Assembly (NCBI RefSeq): GCF_016793485.1
Contig: NZ_JAEULZ010000006.1
Coordinates: 1 to 64,000 of the forward strand
Source: Mesorhizobium sp.
Lineage (GTDB): Bacteria > Pseudomonadota > Alphaproteobacteria > Rhizobiales > Rhizobiaceae
DNA: 64,000 bases
Reading direction: 5' to 3'
Made by a program: the position numbers and the translations under genes. The notes under the pieces were generated by a model. That model had not been told where the DNA came from, searched no databases, and saw only the letters and a list, made by a program, of their open reading frames with translations. Shown piece after piece: positions 9,864 to 18,980 of the stretch (position 1 is its first letter; every line of letters starts with the position of its first letter).

Positions 9864-10100
9864 ATGAGAGCCGTTTTCGTGCAGCTCCAGTGCCAGCCCG
9901 GAAAGACCTATGAGGTCGCCGACGCGCTGTTCGAGCGCGAGATCGTCTCGGAACTCTATTCGACCAGTGGCGAATACGATCTGCTGATGAAGATCTACAT
10001 CGAGGCCGAGGACGATATCGGCAAGTTCATCAACGAGCACATCGCCAATGTGCCGGGCATTGTCCGCTCGCTGACGACGCTGACCTTCAGGGCGTTTTAG
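9864..10100 (+). CDS. Stand-alone Lrp/AsnC ligand-binding (RAM) domain protein
   Basis: The 78-residue product consists only of the C-terminal regulatory (RAM) domain of Lrp/AsnC proteins: MRAVFVQLQCQPGK, then YSTSGEYDLLMKIYIEAEDD and IPGIVRS-like VPGIVRSLTTLTF. No helix-turn-helix is present. Such small proteins form the Lrp-type alpha-beta sandwich and may bind amino acids or associate with full-length Lrp proteins. The start at 9864 has GGAAAG upstream and fits the domain boundary; an ATG/other start at 9825 would add 13 unrelated residues. The last 14 bases overlap the convergent SH3 gene. Confidence 0.85.
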   Translation: MRAVFVQLQCQPGKTYEVADALFEREIVSELYSTSGEYDLLMKIYIEAEDDIGKFINEHIANVPGIVRSLTTLTFRAF

Positions 10101-10725
10101 CCGGGACGTCCGCGACAGGCAGTTTCGGCCTGCGCTTGAGGAAGCTGGAGGCCTCGACATAGTCGCCGCGCACCCAGCCTTTGCGCCCATCGCCCATCAC
10201 AAGCAGCCAGTCGCCGTCGCGGACCAGTTCACGCATCACGGTACCCGGCTCCAGCGTCGCGATCACAGCCGCGTCCGGGCGAGCCTGCGCGCGCAGGCGC
10301 ACCCGCGCCTTCGTCTGGATGGAGACCGGCTTGTCCGGCCGACTGATCGAGCCGGTGACGATCTTCTGTGGCCGCGACGGAGGCCGGTCCACGGTCTTGG
10401 GCAACACCAGCGCGATGGTATCGCTGGTGGCGGATTGCGGATTCTTGGCAAGCAATGTCCTGTTTGTTGCCGTCTTGCCGGTTAGCGACTTTGGCGGCAC
10501 GGGCTTTTCAGGGGTCGCTGTGGCCGTTGTCTTGGTCGATCCGGCGGATTTCACGCCGACGGGTTGCGTCGGGCGGGGCTTCGCGGCGGCCCGATCGGCC
10601 TGCACCTTTTCCGGCGGGCGCGGGTTCTTCATGTCCTCACGCACGACCCAGATGCCGACGGCAACCGCGCCGATGACAAGCCATCTGAGTTTGGGAAGCG
10701 CCAGTCCAGCCATGGCGCGCAGCAT
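10087..10725 (-). CDS. Membrane-anchored bacterial SH3-domain protein
   Basis: A 212-residue protein with one N-terminal membrane helix (residues about 13-28, LRWLVIGAVAVGIWVV). A long Pro/Lys/Thr-rich, low-complexity linker (about 30-130) follows. The C-terminal SH3-like domain (about 135-190) has the typical VRLRAQARPDAAVIATLEPGT start and GWVRGDYVE end. Such proteins usually sit in the periplasm and bind the cell wall or other envelope proteins. The specific role is unknown. Its 3' end overlaps the Lrp-domain gene tail-to-tail. Confidence 0.72.
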   Translation of the reverse strand: MLRAMAGLALPKLRWLVIGAVAVGIWVVREDMKNPRPPEKVQADRAAAKPRPTQPVGVKSAGSTKTTATATPEKPVPPKSLTGKTATNRTLLAKNPQSATSDTIALVLPKTVDRPPSRPQKIVTGSISRPDKPVSIQTKARVRLRAQARPDAAVIATLEPGTVMRELVRDGDWLLVMGDGRKGWVRGDYVEASSFLKRRPKLPVADVPAKTP

Positions 10726-10783
10726 GGCAGCAAGACTTTAAGACCGGGTTGATGCGCGGTTCTAGCTGCGCCGTGCTCTGGGA

Positions 10784-12031
10784 TCAGGCCGGCGCCGCCT
10801 GCTTCGACTGCCAGTCGGCCAAGGCTGCCTTGAGGGCGTCGCTCCCGGCCGCGGCGACTGTCGCATCGGGTGTGAAGCCGAGGCCCATCATCTTGCGGCC
10901 GAGCATGTGATCGGCAGGTCGATTGACCGATTCGATGCCCAAAAGCCGGTCGCCCTTGTAGTGGAACACGGAGAATTTGTTCTCGGCGGGGTCTCCGGAC
11001 AAGATTTGCCGGTCGCTGCCGCCGGTCAGCCCGACCATCTGCAGCTTCATGTCGCCGATATCCGACCAGAACCACGGAACCGCCGAATAGCTCTCGTCAT
11101 GGCCGGTGATGGTGCGCGCGGCCAACCGGGCCTGATCGGTGGCGTTCTGCACGGATTCCAGCCTGACATCCCCGCCCGTCATCCAGTGGCGATAGCTCGC
11201 GGCGTCGCCGATGGCGAGAACGTCGGGAGCCGAGGTCTGCATGCGCTGGTCGACGCGGATGCCGTTGGCGGTAGCAATGCCGGCTTCGGCGGCCAGTTCT
11301 ACATTCGGAACGACGCCAATGCCGACGATGATCATGCGGGCCGAAATCCGCTCACCGGCCGAGGTGATGACGGCGGCTACGTGGCCATTCTCGCCATCGA
11401 TTCGCCCAACGGTCGTACCGGTCAGCAGCCGGACCCCTGCAGCAGTGAGCCGCGAAGCCACATGGCTGGATATGGCAGCAGGAAGAACGCGGGCGAGCAG
11501 CCTGTCCTGCGCTTCGACAACGGTGACCTTGCGGCCGGAGGCGGCGAGCGTCGCCGCGATCTCCAGCCCGATGAAGCCGCCGCCCAGGACAACGACATCT
11601 TCGACCGAGTAAGCCAGCTCGCGAATCGCACGCGCGTCGGCGATGGACCGCAACGACAGCATGCCCTTGAGCGGGCCACCCTCCACCGGCAGGATGCGCG
11701 GCCGGGAACCGGTTGCGAGGATGGCCTTGTCGAAGGCGAGCGTGGCGCCGGAGGCCAGGGTCAGCCGTTTCTCGGCCGGGTCGAGGCTTTTGACGCTTTC
11801 GCCGAGCAGGAGGTCTATGTTTGCGCCCGAGAAGAAGGCATCTGCCCGCAGGATCTGCGGCTTGGCTTCCTTGTCCTTGATGAACGCCTTGGAGAGGGGA
11901 GGCTTGTGGTAGGGAAGTTCCTGTTCGTCCCCGATCAGCCTGACAGGCCCCTGATGGCCCTCCTCGCGCAGGCTGGCCGCCGCCTGGACGCCACCGTGAC
12001 CTGCTCCGATGATGACAACGCCGTCTTCCAT
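10784..12031 (-). CDS. FAD/NAD(P)-dependent ferredoxin reductase (rhodocoxin/putidaredoxin reductase type)
   Basis: The 415-residue flavoprotein starts with the FAD dinucleotide-binding motif VVIIGAGHGGVQAA and has a second NAD-binding motif VVVLGGGFIGLEIAATL near residue 150. It has the LPYHKPPLSK segment and the VLAIGDAA FAD motif, then a C-terminal reductase domain. This is the layout of the CamA/ThcD family, which passes electrons from NAD(P)H to small iron-sulfur proteins. It is divergent from the imelysin-bfd-bfr operon across a 403-bp region with an Irr box. Bfd encoded there is a [2Fe-2S] protein and therefore a possible partner; that link is inferred from position. Confidence 0.85.
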   Translation of the reverse strand: MEDGVVIIGAGHGGVQAAASLREEGHQGPVRLIGDEQELPYHKPPLSKAFIKDKEAKPQILRADAFFSGANIDLLLGESVKSLDPAEKRLTLASGATLAFDKAILATGSRPRILPVEGGPLKGMLSLRSIADARAIRELAYSVEDVVVLGGGFIGLEIAATLAASGRKVTVVEAQDRLLARVLPAAISSHVASRLTAAGVRLLTGTTVGRIDGENGHVAAVITSAGERISARMIIVGIGVVPNVELAAEAGIATANGIRVDQRMQTSAPDVLAIGDAASYRHWMTGGDVRLESVQNATDQARLAARTITGHDESYSAVPWFWSDIGDMKLQMVGLTGGSDRQILSGDPAENKFSVFHYKGDRLLGIESVNRPADHMLGRKMMGLGFTPDATVAAAGSDALKAALADWQSKQAAPA

Positions 12032-12159
12032 GCCGCTTCCATCCTGATGTTCCGTCGCTCATGCCGCTTGCCCATTCGCGGCGTGACGAAGGCGTTCGCG
12101 TCGCATCCGGGGGGCATTCATGTCAATCCGGGCCAACCTCATGAAAACATGACACTTGT

Positions 12160-12180
12160 AGTTTAGAATAATTCTAAACT
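12160..12180. promoter_or_regulatory. Irr box (iron control element)
   Basis: Two perfectly complementary 10-base arms, AGTTTAGAAT and ATTCTAAACT, flank a single central A. This matches the rhizobial Irr-box/ICE pattern TTTAGAA-N3-TTCTAAA. Irr is the haem-sensing Fur-family regulator of Hyphomicrobiales. The box is 128 bp upstream of the reductase start and 254 bp upstream of the imelysin start, so it could control both directions. A weak sigma-70-like promoter for the imelysin operon (TTGACT at 12213, 18-base spacer, TATCAG) lies just downstream. The rest of the 12032-12434 interval shows no other clear element. Confidence 0.85.
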
Positions 12181-12434
12181 ATTGATTGGATTAAGCTTTT
12201 CAGCGATTTCCATTGACTTCGGGGAACCGGCGGGCCTATCAGTCGGGACGTCCTGCAGGGGCGATACCTTTGATGTCCGGGCCTTGAACCCGGTCGATTG
12301 GAGGAACTTTGATGGTTTCCGGCCCGGCCCGCCATGCAAGCGGAGTGCCGTGGATGACGCCGGAAAGTCACGGCTCCCCATTCGCAAAACAAGATTTTCG
12401 GAGCGCTCGCATGCGCTTGGCCAAGGAGAGAAAG

Positions 12435-13724
<1,290 letters not shown>

Positions 13725-13742
13725 TACCTATCTATCAAGCCA

Positions 13743-13764
13743 GGCGGCGCACGGTCGCGCCGCC
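13743..13764 (+). other. Stem-loop between imelysin and bfd
   Basis: GGCGGCGC (13743-13750) pairs perfectly with GCGCCGCC (13757-13764) around a 6-base loop. There is no following T-run, so it is more likely an mRNA-stability or processing element than a terminator. It separates the periplasmic imelysin from the cytoplasmic Bfd-Bfr genes. Confidence 0.5.
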
Positions 13765-13782
13765 AGCCAGCAAGAGTTCGAG

Positions 13783-14094
13783 ATGCTTGTCTGTCACTGC
13801 AACCTGATTACCGAGAAGGAGATCGAGGAAACGATCATCGGCCTGCTGGAGCAGGATCCCTGGCAGCTTATCGTGCCTGCGAAGGTATATCACACCCTTC
13901 GCAAGAGGGGTCGCTGTTGCGGCTGCTTCCCAAATGTGGTGGAAACGATCATTCGGGTCACCGAACACTACCACACCCGCTCGGAGGCGAGCGACGTGGA
14001 CATCGTTTCACACCTAGACCGCGTGCGTGGACTGCGGTCTGAATACGGGAGCAGAGGCCATGAAGGGCGAAAAGCAGGTAATCGAGCGGCTTAA
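13783..14094 (+). CDS. bfd: Bacterioferritin-associated ferredoxin (Bfd-like)
   Basis: Bfd is a small [2Fe-2S] protein that reduces bacterioferritin so that stored iron can be released. The 103-residue product has the four cluster ligands in the expected pattern, C4-x-C6 (CHC) and C45-x-x-C48 (within RCCGCFP). It is longer than typical Bfd because of a charged C-terminal tail ([19 protein letters not shown]). The last 35 bases overlap the bfr start in another frame, which suggests translational coupling and fixed stoichiometry. The partner, Bfr, is the next gene. Confidence 0.9.
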   Translation: MLVCHCNLITEKEIEETIIGLLEQDPWQLIVPAKVYHTLRKRGRCCGCFPNVVETIIRVTEHYHTRSEASDVDIVSHLDRVRGLRSEYGSRGHEGRKAGNRAA

Positions 14095-14557
14095 CGAGGC
14101 GCTTTTCCTCGAACTCGGCGCGGTCAACCAGTACTGGGTACACTACCGTCTGCTGGAGGACTGGGGCTACACCAAGCTGGCGAAGAAGGAGCGGGCGGAA
14201 TCGATCGAGGAAATGCAGCATGCCGACAAGCTCGTGGCGCGCATCATCTTCCTCGAAGGCCATCCGAATCTCCAGTCGGTCGCGCCGTTGCGCATCGGGC
14301 AGAACGTGAAGGAAGTGCTGGAAGCCGATCTCGCGGGCGAGTACGACGCCCGCACCGCCTACAAGAAGTCGCGCGAAATCTGCCATGACGCCGGCGACTA
14401 CGTGACCATGAAGCTGTTCGAACAACTGCTGGCCGACGAGGAAGGCCATATCGATTTCCTCGAGACGCAACTCGACCTGCTCAACTCGCTGGGCGATGCC
14501 AAGTATGGCCAGCTCAACGCGGATTCGGCCAACGAGGCCGAGGGCGGAGAGCACTAG
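14060..14557 (+). CDS. bfr: Bacterioferritin
   Basis: Bacterioferritin forms 24-subunit haem-containing iron-storage cages. The 165-residue protein has all ferroxidase ligands at the positions known in E. coli Bfr: E18, Y25, E51, H54, E94, E127 and H130. The haem-binding Met is M52. The ATG at 14060 has AGAGG just upstream and gives the family start [13 protein letters not shown] longer frame from 14027 would add 11 unrelated residues. The position inside an Irr-box operon agrees with iron control of storage. Confidence 0.96.
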   Translation: MKGEKQVIERLNEALFLELGAVNQYWVHYRLLEDWGYTKLAKKERAESIEEMQHADKLVARIIFLEGHPNLQSVAPLRIGQNVKEVLEADLAGEYDARTAYKKSREICHDAGDYVTMKLFEQLLADEEGHIDFLETQLDLLNSLGDAKYGQLNADSANEAEGGEH

Positions 14558-14569
14558 GACCATGACCCC

Positions 14570-16135
14570 ATGCGGTGCGCCATAGCGAGATTTCTGAGCG
14601 CGCCGCACGCTTTCCGGACCATGACCGCGGCTTTCGCGGCGGCCATGGCTGTTTTTTTCCTGATGCCTGCCCTGGCGGGCGACGCGAGCATCGAGAAAGA
14701 ACGCAGCGACCTGACGCCGGAAGACGCCGCACGCGTCAAGGCGATCACGGCGCCCGCCTCGGACTTTTCGAAACCTGAAAAGTTCGAGATGATGCAGGGC
14801 GGAGCGGGCACGTCGAAGAAGCGGGTGAACCGCGACGCCTTCTCGCAATCCTCGGCCAATATAACCTTCGAGGAAGAAGGCACGTTCAAGCTCGGCAACG
14901 CGCTGTTCCGCAAGCTCTGGGTGTCGTCGCCGTCATCGACGCAGGCCTCCGATGGGCTCGGCCCGCTCTTCAACGCGCGCGCTTGCCAGAGCTGTCACCT
15001 GAAGGACGGTCGCGGCCGTCCCCCAGAGGACAATCCCGACGCGACCTCCATGTTCCTCAGACTGGCGCGCCAGGCCGAGACCGAGGAAGAGAAAAAGCTT
15101 GTCGCGGAACATGCCGTCCTGAATTTTCCCGACCCGGTTTATGGCTCGCAACTTCAGGATCTCGCGGTACCCGGTCTTGCCGGCGAAGGCCGCATGAAGA
15201 TCGCTTACGAGGAAATGCCGGTGACGCTCGGTGACGGGACGACCGTCTCCCTGCGCAAGCCGACCTACTCGATCGAAAACCTTGGCTATGGGCCACTCAA
15301 CCCCGGGACGACGCTGTCGCCACGGGTAACGCCGCAGATGATCGGTCTTGGGTTGGTCGAGCAGATTCATCCGGCCGATATTCTCGCCAATGCCGATCCC
15401 GACGATGCGGATGGCGACGGCATCACCGGCAAGGCATCCATCGTGCGCGACCCGAAGAGCGGCGAACTAACACTGGGCCGGTTTGGCTGGAAGGCGCAGA
15501 CGCCTTCGATCCGCGAGCAGACGGCAGACGCCTTCGCGGGCGATATCGGCATCTCAACGCCAGACGTGCCAAAATCATGGGGTGATTGCACGCAAGCCCA
15601 GACCGCCTGCCTGGAAAGACCAACCGGCGTGCAGGGACGGCTGGGCGACACGGAAGCGCCGGACCCGGTGCTCGACCTCGTCACCTTCTATTCGCAGCAT
15701 CTTGCTGTGCCGGCGCGCCGTGACGTCGGCAAGCCGGACGTCCTGCGCGGCAAACAGATATTCTACCAAGCCGGCTGCGCATCCTGCCATACGCCGAAAT
15801 TCGTCACGCGTCGCGATGCGCCGAACAAGGCACAGGCTTTCCAGCTCATATGGCCCTATTCCGATTTTCTCCTGCACGACATGGGGGAAGGACTGGCGGA
15901 TGGCCAGCAGGTTGGCGAGGCGACCGGCCGCGAATGGCGGACGCCGCCGCTCTGGGGCATCGGCCTGACCGAAAAGGTCAGCGGGCACACATTCTTCCTG
16001 CACGACGGTCGTGCCCGCAATCTGACGGAAGCCATCCTCTGGCACGGTGGAGAGGCGCAGGCTGCGCGCGACCGCTTTGCAAACCTATCCGCAACGGACC
16101 GTGAAGCCCTGGTGAAATTTCTGGAGTCGCTGTGA
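14570..16135 (+). CDS. Periplasmic diheme c-type cytochrome, thiol-oxidoreductase-like (DUF1111/COG3488)
   Basis: A 521-residue exported protein with an N-terminal signal sequence (hydrophobic stretch AFAAAMAVFFLMPALA, about residues 20-37). Two CxxCH haem c sites are present, CQSCH at about 138-142 and CASCH at about 402-406. Their spacing matches the DUF1111 family, often labelled thiol oxidoreductase and distantly related to diheme peroxidases. A calcium-loop-like DPDDADGDGI segment is near residue 283. It starts 12 bases after bfr, and its stop overlaps the next imelysin (ATGA). A role in periplasmic iron redox chemistry is inferred from the cluster; no reaction is proven for this family. 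Confidence 0.85.
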   Translation: MRCAIARFLSAPHAFRTMTAAFAAAMAVFFLMPALAGDASIEKERSDLTPEDAARVKAITAPASDFSKPEKFEMMQGGAGTSKKRVNRDAFSQSSANITFEEEGTFKLGNALFRKLWVSSPSSTQASDGLGPLFNARACQSCHLKDGRGRPPEDNPDATSMFLRLARQAETEEEKKLVAEHAVLNFPDPVYGSQLQDLAVPGLAGEGRMKIAYEEMPVTLGDGTTVSLRKPTYSIENLGYGPLNPGTTLSPRVTPQMIGLGLVEQIHPADILANADPDDADGDGITGKASIVRDPKSGELTLGRFGWKAQTPSIREQTADAFAGDIGISTPDVPKSWGDCTQAQTACLERPTGVQGRLGDTEAPDPVLDLVTFYSQHLAVPARRDVGKPDVLRGKQIFYQAGCASCHTPKFVTRRDAPNKAQAFQLIWPYSDFLLHDMGEGLADGQQVGEATGREWRTPPLWGIGLTEKVSGHTFFLHDGRARNLTEAILWHGGEAQAARDRFANLSATDREALVKFLESL

Positions 16136-17208
16136 TGTTGTCTCGCATTCTCGCCTGCCTCGCAACTTTCAACCTTGCTATCGTCGCGCTACCTGCCCAG
16201 GCCAGCAAGGCAACAGACATCGTCAATGGCGCTATCGGAGGTTTCGTTCGCCCCGGCTATCATGCCTTTCTGGGGGCGACGACCGGACTTTCGGAAGCCG
16301 GCAAAAAACTTTGCGCCGAGCCCTCGACGGCAAATCTCGACGCGATGCGTGGAGCTTTTGGGAAGACGGTCGGTACGTGGTCGCGCGTCGAAGTCATCCG
16401 ATTCGGGCCCGTGACCGAGCAGAACAGGCTCGAGCGCGTGCTCTACTGGCCCGACCGCAAGAGCACTGGCCTGAAGCAAGTCCAGGCGGCGATCGCCGAA
16501 AAGGACATGACTGCGACCGACGCCGCGCAGTTGGCCGGCAAGAGCGTCGCCATGCAAGGTCTGGGCGCGCTGGAATTCGTGCTGTTTGGCACGGGCTCGG
16601 ATCAGCTTGCGAATGGCGATGCCTACCGCTGTAGCTATGGCGCTGCGATTGCAGGCAATCTCCAGGCGATTGCCGGGGAGATCGACGCTGCGTGGGCCGA
16701 CCCTGACGGCTTTGCGAAGACATGGTCGACGCCCTCGGCCGAGAATCCGCTCTTTCGGGATGGCAAGGAGGCAGTGACTGAACTGATGGACGTCTTCGTG
16801 ACCGGAACGGAACTGGTACGCGATGTCCGCCTTGGTGGATTTCTTGGCGCGGGGGCGAAGGACGACAGGCCGAAACAGGCGCTGTTCTGGCGGTCGGAGC
16901 AGACGGTCCCGGCGCTGGGCGGAAACATGGCCGGTATGCGTGATCTGCTGGAGGCGTCCAAGCTGGCGGCCGCGTTGCCTGCGGATCAGGCCTTCCTCGG
17001 CGGAAGTACGATTTTCGAATTTTCCAATGCCGCGAATGCCTTGTCGAGCCTCCAGGGGCCTGTTGCCGACATTCTCGCCGATCCCGAAAAGCGGGCGAAG
17101 CTCGCCTATTTCGGCCTCGTAACGTCGAGCCTCTCCGACATCTTCGGAACGCAGATGTCGGGAGCTCTCGGCCTGACCTCCGGTTTCTCTTCGCTCGATG
17201 GGGACTAG
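16135..17208 (+). CDS. Second imelysin-family periplasmic protein (COG3489-like)
   Basis: A 357-residue exported protein with signal peptide (LACLATFNLAIVALPAQA, cleavage near residue 22). It has an imelysin core, with the conserved AMQGLGALEFVLFG region near residue 140 in place of the GxHxxE segment seen in the first imelysin. It therefore belongs to the second subgroup that travels with DUF1111 proteins. The ATG at 16135 overlaps the upstream TGA; a GTG at 16132 is an alternative. The absence of the full HxxE motif suggests a different metal-binding or structural role from the first copy. Confidence 0.83.
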   Translation: MLSRILACLATFNLAIVALPAQASKATDIVNGAIGGFVRPGYHAFLGATTGLSEAGKKLCAEPSTANLDAMRGAFGKTVGTWSRVEVIRFGPVTEQNRLERVLYWPDRKSTGLKQVQAAIAEKDMTATDAAQLAGKSVAMQGLGALEFVLFGTGSDQLANGDAYRCSYGAAIAGNLQAIAGEIDAAWADPDGFAKTWSTPSAENPLFRDGKEAVTELMDVFVTGTELVRDVRLGGFLGAGAKDDRPKQALFWRSEQTVPALGGNMAGMRDLLEASKLAAALPADQAFLGGSTIFEFSNAANALSSLQGPVADILADPEKRAKLAYFGLVTSSLSDIFGTQMSGALGLTSGFSSLDGD

Positions 17209-17211
17209 CCC

Positions 17212-18318
17212 ATGCCGGCCAAGTGCACCAACCTGATCGACCGCCGCGATTTTCTTCGGGCAGCCGGGGTAACATTTTTGTCCGCACTCGCGCCGCAAGC
17301 CTTCGCCGATACGCTCGCGGCAGACGCGGTGTTTGCCACGGCCTACCAGCGACGTGATGGAAGCTATGGAGCGGCGATTATTTCCGAAGCCGGAAAAGTC
17401 CTGCATGCGGTGGACCTGCCGGATCGCGGCCATGACATTACCTTCGATCCCATTTCCGGGCGCTCGGTCGTCTTCGCGCGCCAGCCGGGTACTTTCTTCG
17501 TGGCCTTCAGGCACAAGGGCGACACGCCGCCGGTCACGGTGGAAAGCATCGCGGGCCGCCACTTCTTCGGCCATGGCATTTTTTCGCCCGATGGGCGGTT
17601 GCTCTACACGACCGAAAACGATTTCGATAACGCCGCTGGCATGGTCGGCGTCTACGATGCGACCAACGGCTTTTCGAGGGTCGGAGAATTCCCGACGCAT
17701 GGCGTCGGGCCGCACGAGCTTCTTCTGCTTGGGGACGGACGCACCATCGCAATCGCCAATGGCGGCATCGAGACGCATCCCGATTTCGGCCGCGCCAAGC
17801 TCAACCTGCCCACCATGAAGCCGTCCTTCGTGCTGGTGGACAGGTTCACAGGCGACCTGATCGAGAAGCACGAACTGCCGCCTGAACTGCACCAGCTCTC
17901 CATCCGCCACATGGACACCGATGAAAAAGGAGCGGTCTGGTTCGGCTGCCAGCACGAGGGGCCGGCAACCGAACGCCCTGCCCTTGTCGGTCGTGCCGTG
18001 CGCGGCAAGGAGATGCAACTGATCGACATGGAGCCAAAAGTGCTTTCCGGCTTCCGCAACTATATCGGGTCTGTGGCGGCGAACCGGGATGCCGGCACAG
18101 TCGCGGTGACCTCGCCGCAGGGCAATGCCTACGCCGTGATCGAGGCAGCGAGCGGAAAGGTCATTGCTGTGGAAAGCCTGACGGAAGTGTGCGGCGCAGC
18201 ACCTGATCGCGCTGGCTTCATCGTCTCGACCGGGACGGGCGTTGTCGTCGAACCCGACGGCAGGTCTTCGAGGGACGAGACCTACGTCTGGGACAATCAC
18301 ATGCTCCGGATAGGATGA
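17212..18318 (+). CDS. Tat-exported DUF1513 protein, predicted beta-propeller (COG3490)
   Basis: The 368-residue protein begins with a twin-arginine signal (RRDFLRAAG followed by a hydrophobic stretch and AFA). It is predicted to be exported folded, which often means that a cofactor is inserted in the cytoplasm. The rest consists of repeated beta-rich blades with motifs such as GHDITFDPISGRSVVFARQPG and SPDGRLLYTTENDFD, typical of beta-propellers. It is the last gene of the iron operon, 3 bases after the second imelysin. Function is unknown; its constant company with imelysins and DUF1111 points to iron handling. Confidence 0.82.
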   Translation: MPAKCTNLIDRRDFLRAAGVTFLSALAPQAFADTLAADAVFATAYQRRDGSYGAAIISEAGKVLHAVDLPDRGHDITFDPISGRSVVFARQPGTFFVAFRHKGDTPPVTVESIAGRHFFGHGIFSPDGRLLYTTENDFDNAAGMVGVYDATNGFSRVGEFPTHGVGPHELLLLGDGRTIAIANGGIETHPDFGRAKLNLPTMKPSFVLVDRFTGDLIEKHELPPELHQLSIRHMDTDEKGAVWFGCQHEGPATERPALVGRAVRGKEMQLIDMEPKVLSGFRNYIGSVAANRDAGTVAVTSPQGNAYAVIEAASGKVIAVESLTEVCGAAPDRAGFIVSTGTGVVVEPDGRSSRDETYVWDNHMLRIG

Positions 18319-18327
18319 GCAGGCGAC

Positions 18328-18345
18328 GCGTGGATAAATCCACGC
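18328..18345. terminator. Weak hairpin between convergent genes
   Basis: GCGTGGA (18328-18334) pairs with TCCACGC (18339-18345) around TAAA. It sits between the ends of the DUF1513 gene and phnN. There is no clear T-run on either side, so termination activity is uncertain. Confidence 0.4.
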
Positions 18346-18356
18346 CGCGATGATCG

Positions 18357-18980
18357 TCAGACCGTTCCGGAGATGTCGGCGAAGGCCATCGCCTTGCGGA
18401 TGATGGCCACGAGCTTGTCTCCGGCGATCTCGGGCGCACCGCCATTGTCGAGGACGATGGACGGGCCGGTCGTGTCGCAGGAGATGGTGCGGGCAAGCCG
18501 AGCCAGAATCTCGTCGCGCGTCTCTCGGCCCCGGCCAGCGAGCCGTGAGGCGAGGATCTCCGGATCGGCGGTTATCTCCACCACGGCTACATTCGCGTAA
18601 CGCTCGCGCAGCGCCGGCAACGCACCGCGCGAAAGATTGGCGACCGCGACATGGCCATTGTCGAGCGCGGTATCGACACTTGAAGGAATGCCGTAGCGCA
18701 GGCCGTGCGCTTCCCATGCCAGCGCGAACGCGCCGTCGCTCTGCGCCTGCACGAAGGCTTCGTCGCTCAGCGTGTCGTGCTGCTCAGTCGAGCCGTCACA
18801 GGGCCGTGTGATGACACGCCTGACGAAATCGACCTGCGGCTCACCGCCAAGCGCCGCCATGGCATGCGCGATCAACGTGTCCTTGCCGGCGCCGCTTGGG
18901 CCGACGATGGCGACGAACGCGCCGTTACGGATCGGCAGCGCGCCGGCCTGGACGCGCTCCAGCAGGGCTGATGTCATCAT
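18357..18980 (-). CDS. phnN: Ribose 1,5-bisphosphate phosphokinase PhnN
   Basis: PhnN makes PRPP from ribose 1,5-bisphosphate and ATP, the last step in recycling the ribose product of C-P lyase. The 207-residue protein is guanylate-kinase-like: P-loop GPSGAGKDTLI near residue 28, VRRVITRP segment, and a lid with RGRETRDEILARLAR. It overlaps phnM by 4 bases (ATGA), so the two are co-translated. C-P lyase core genes (phnGHIJKL) are not in the window. Confidence 0.9.
   Translation of the reverse strand: MMTSALLERVQAGALPIRNGAFVAIVGPSGAGKDTLIAHAMAALGGEPQVDFVRRVITRPCDGSTEQHDTLSDEAFVQAQSDGAFALAWEAHGLRYGIPSSVDTALDNGHVAVANLSRGALPALRERYANVAVVEITADPEILASRLAGRGRETRDEILARLARTISCDTTGPSIVLDNGGAPEIAGDKLVAIIRKAMAFADISGTV

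Noticed and set aside
16189-18717. Very long minus-strand open frame (842 codons) opposite the second imelysin and DUF1513 genes
   Set aside because: It overlaps well-supported genes with signal peptides and conserved family sequence, and it has Arg-rich low-complexity composition with no domain.
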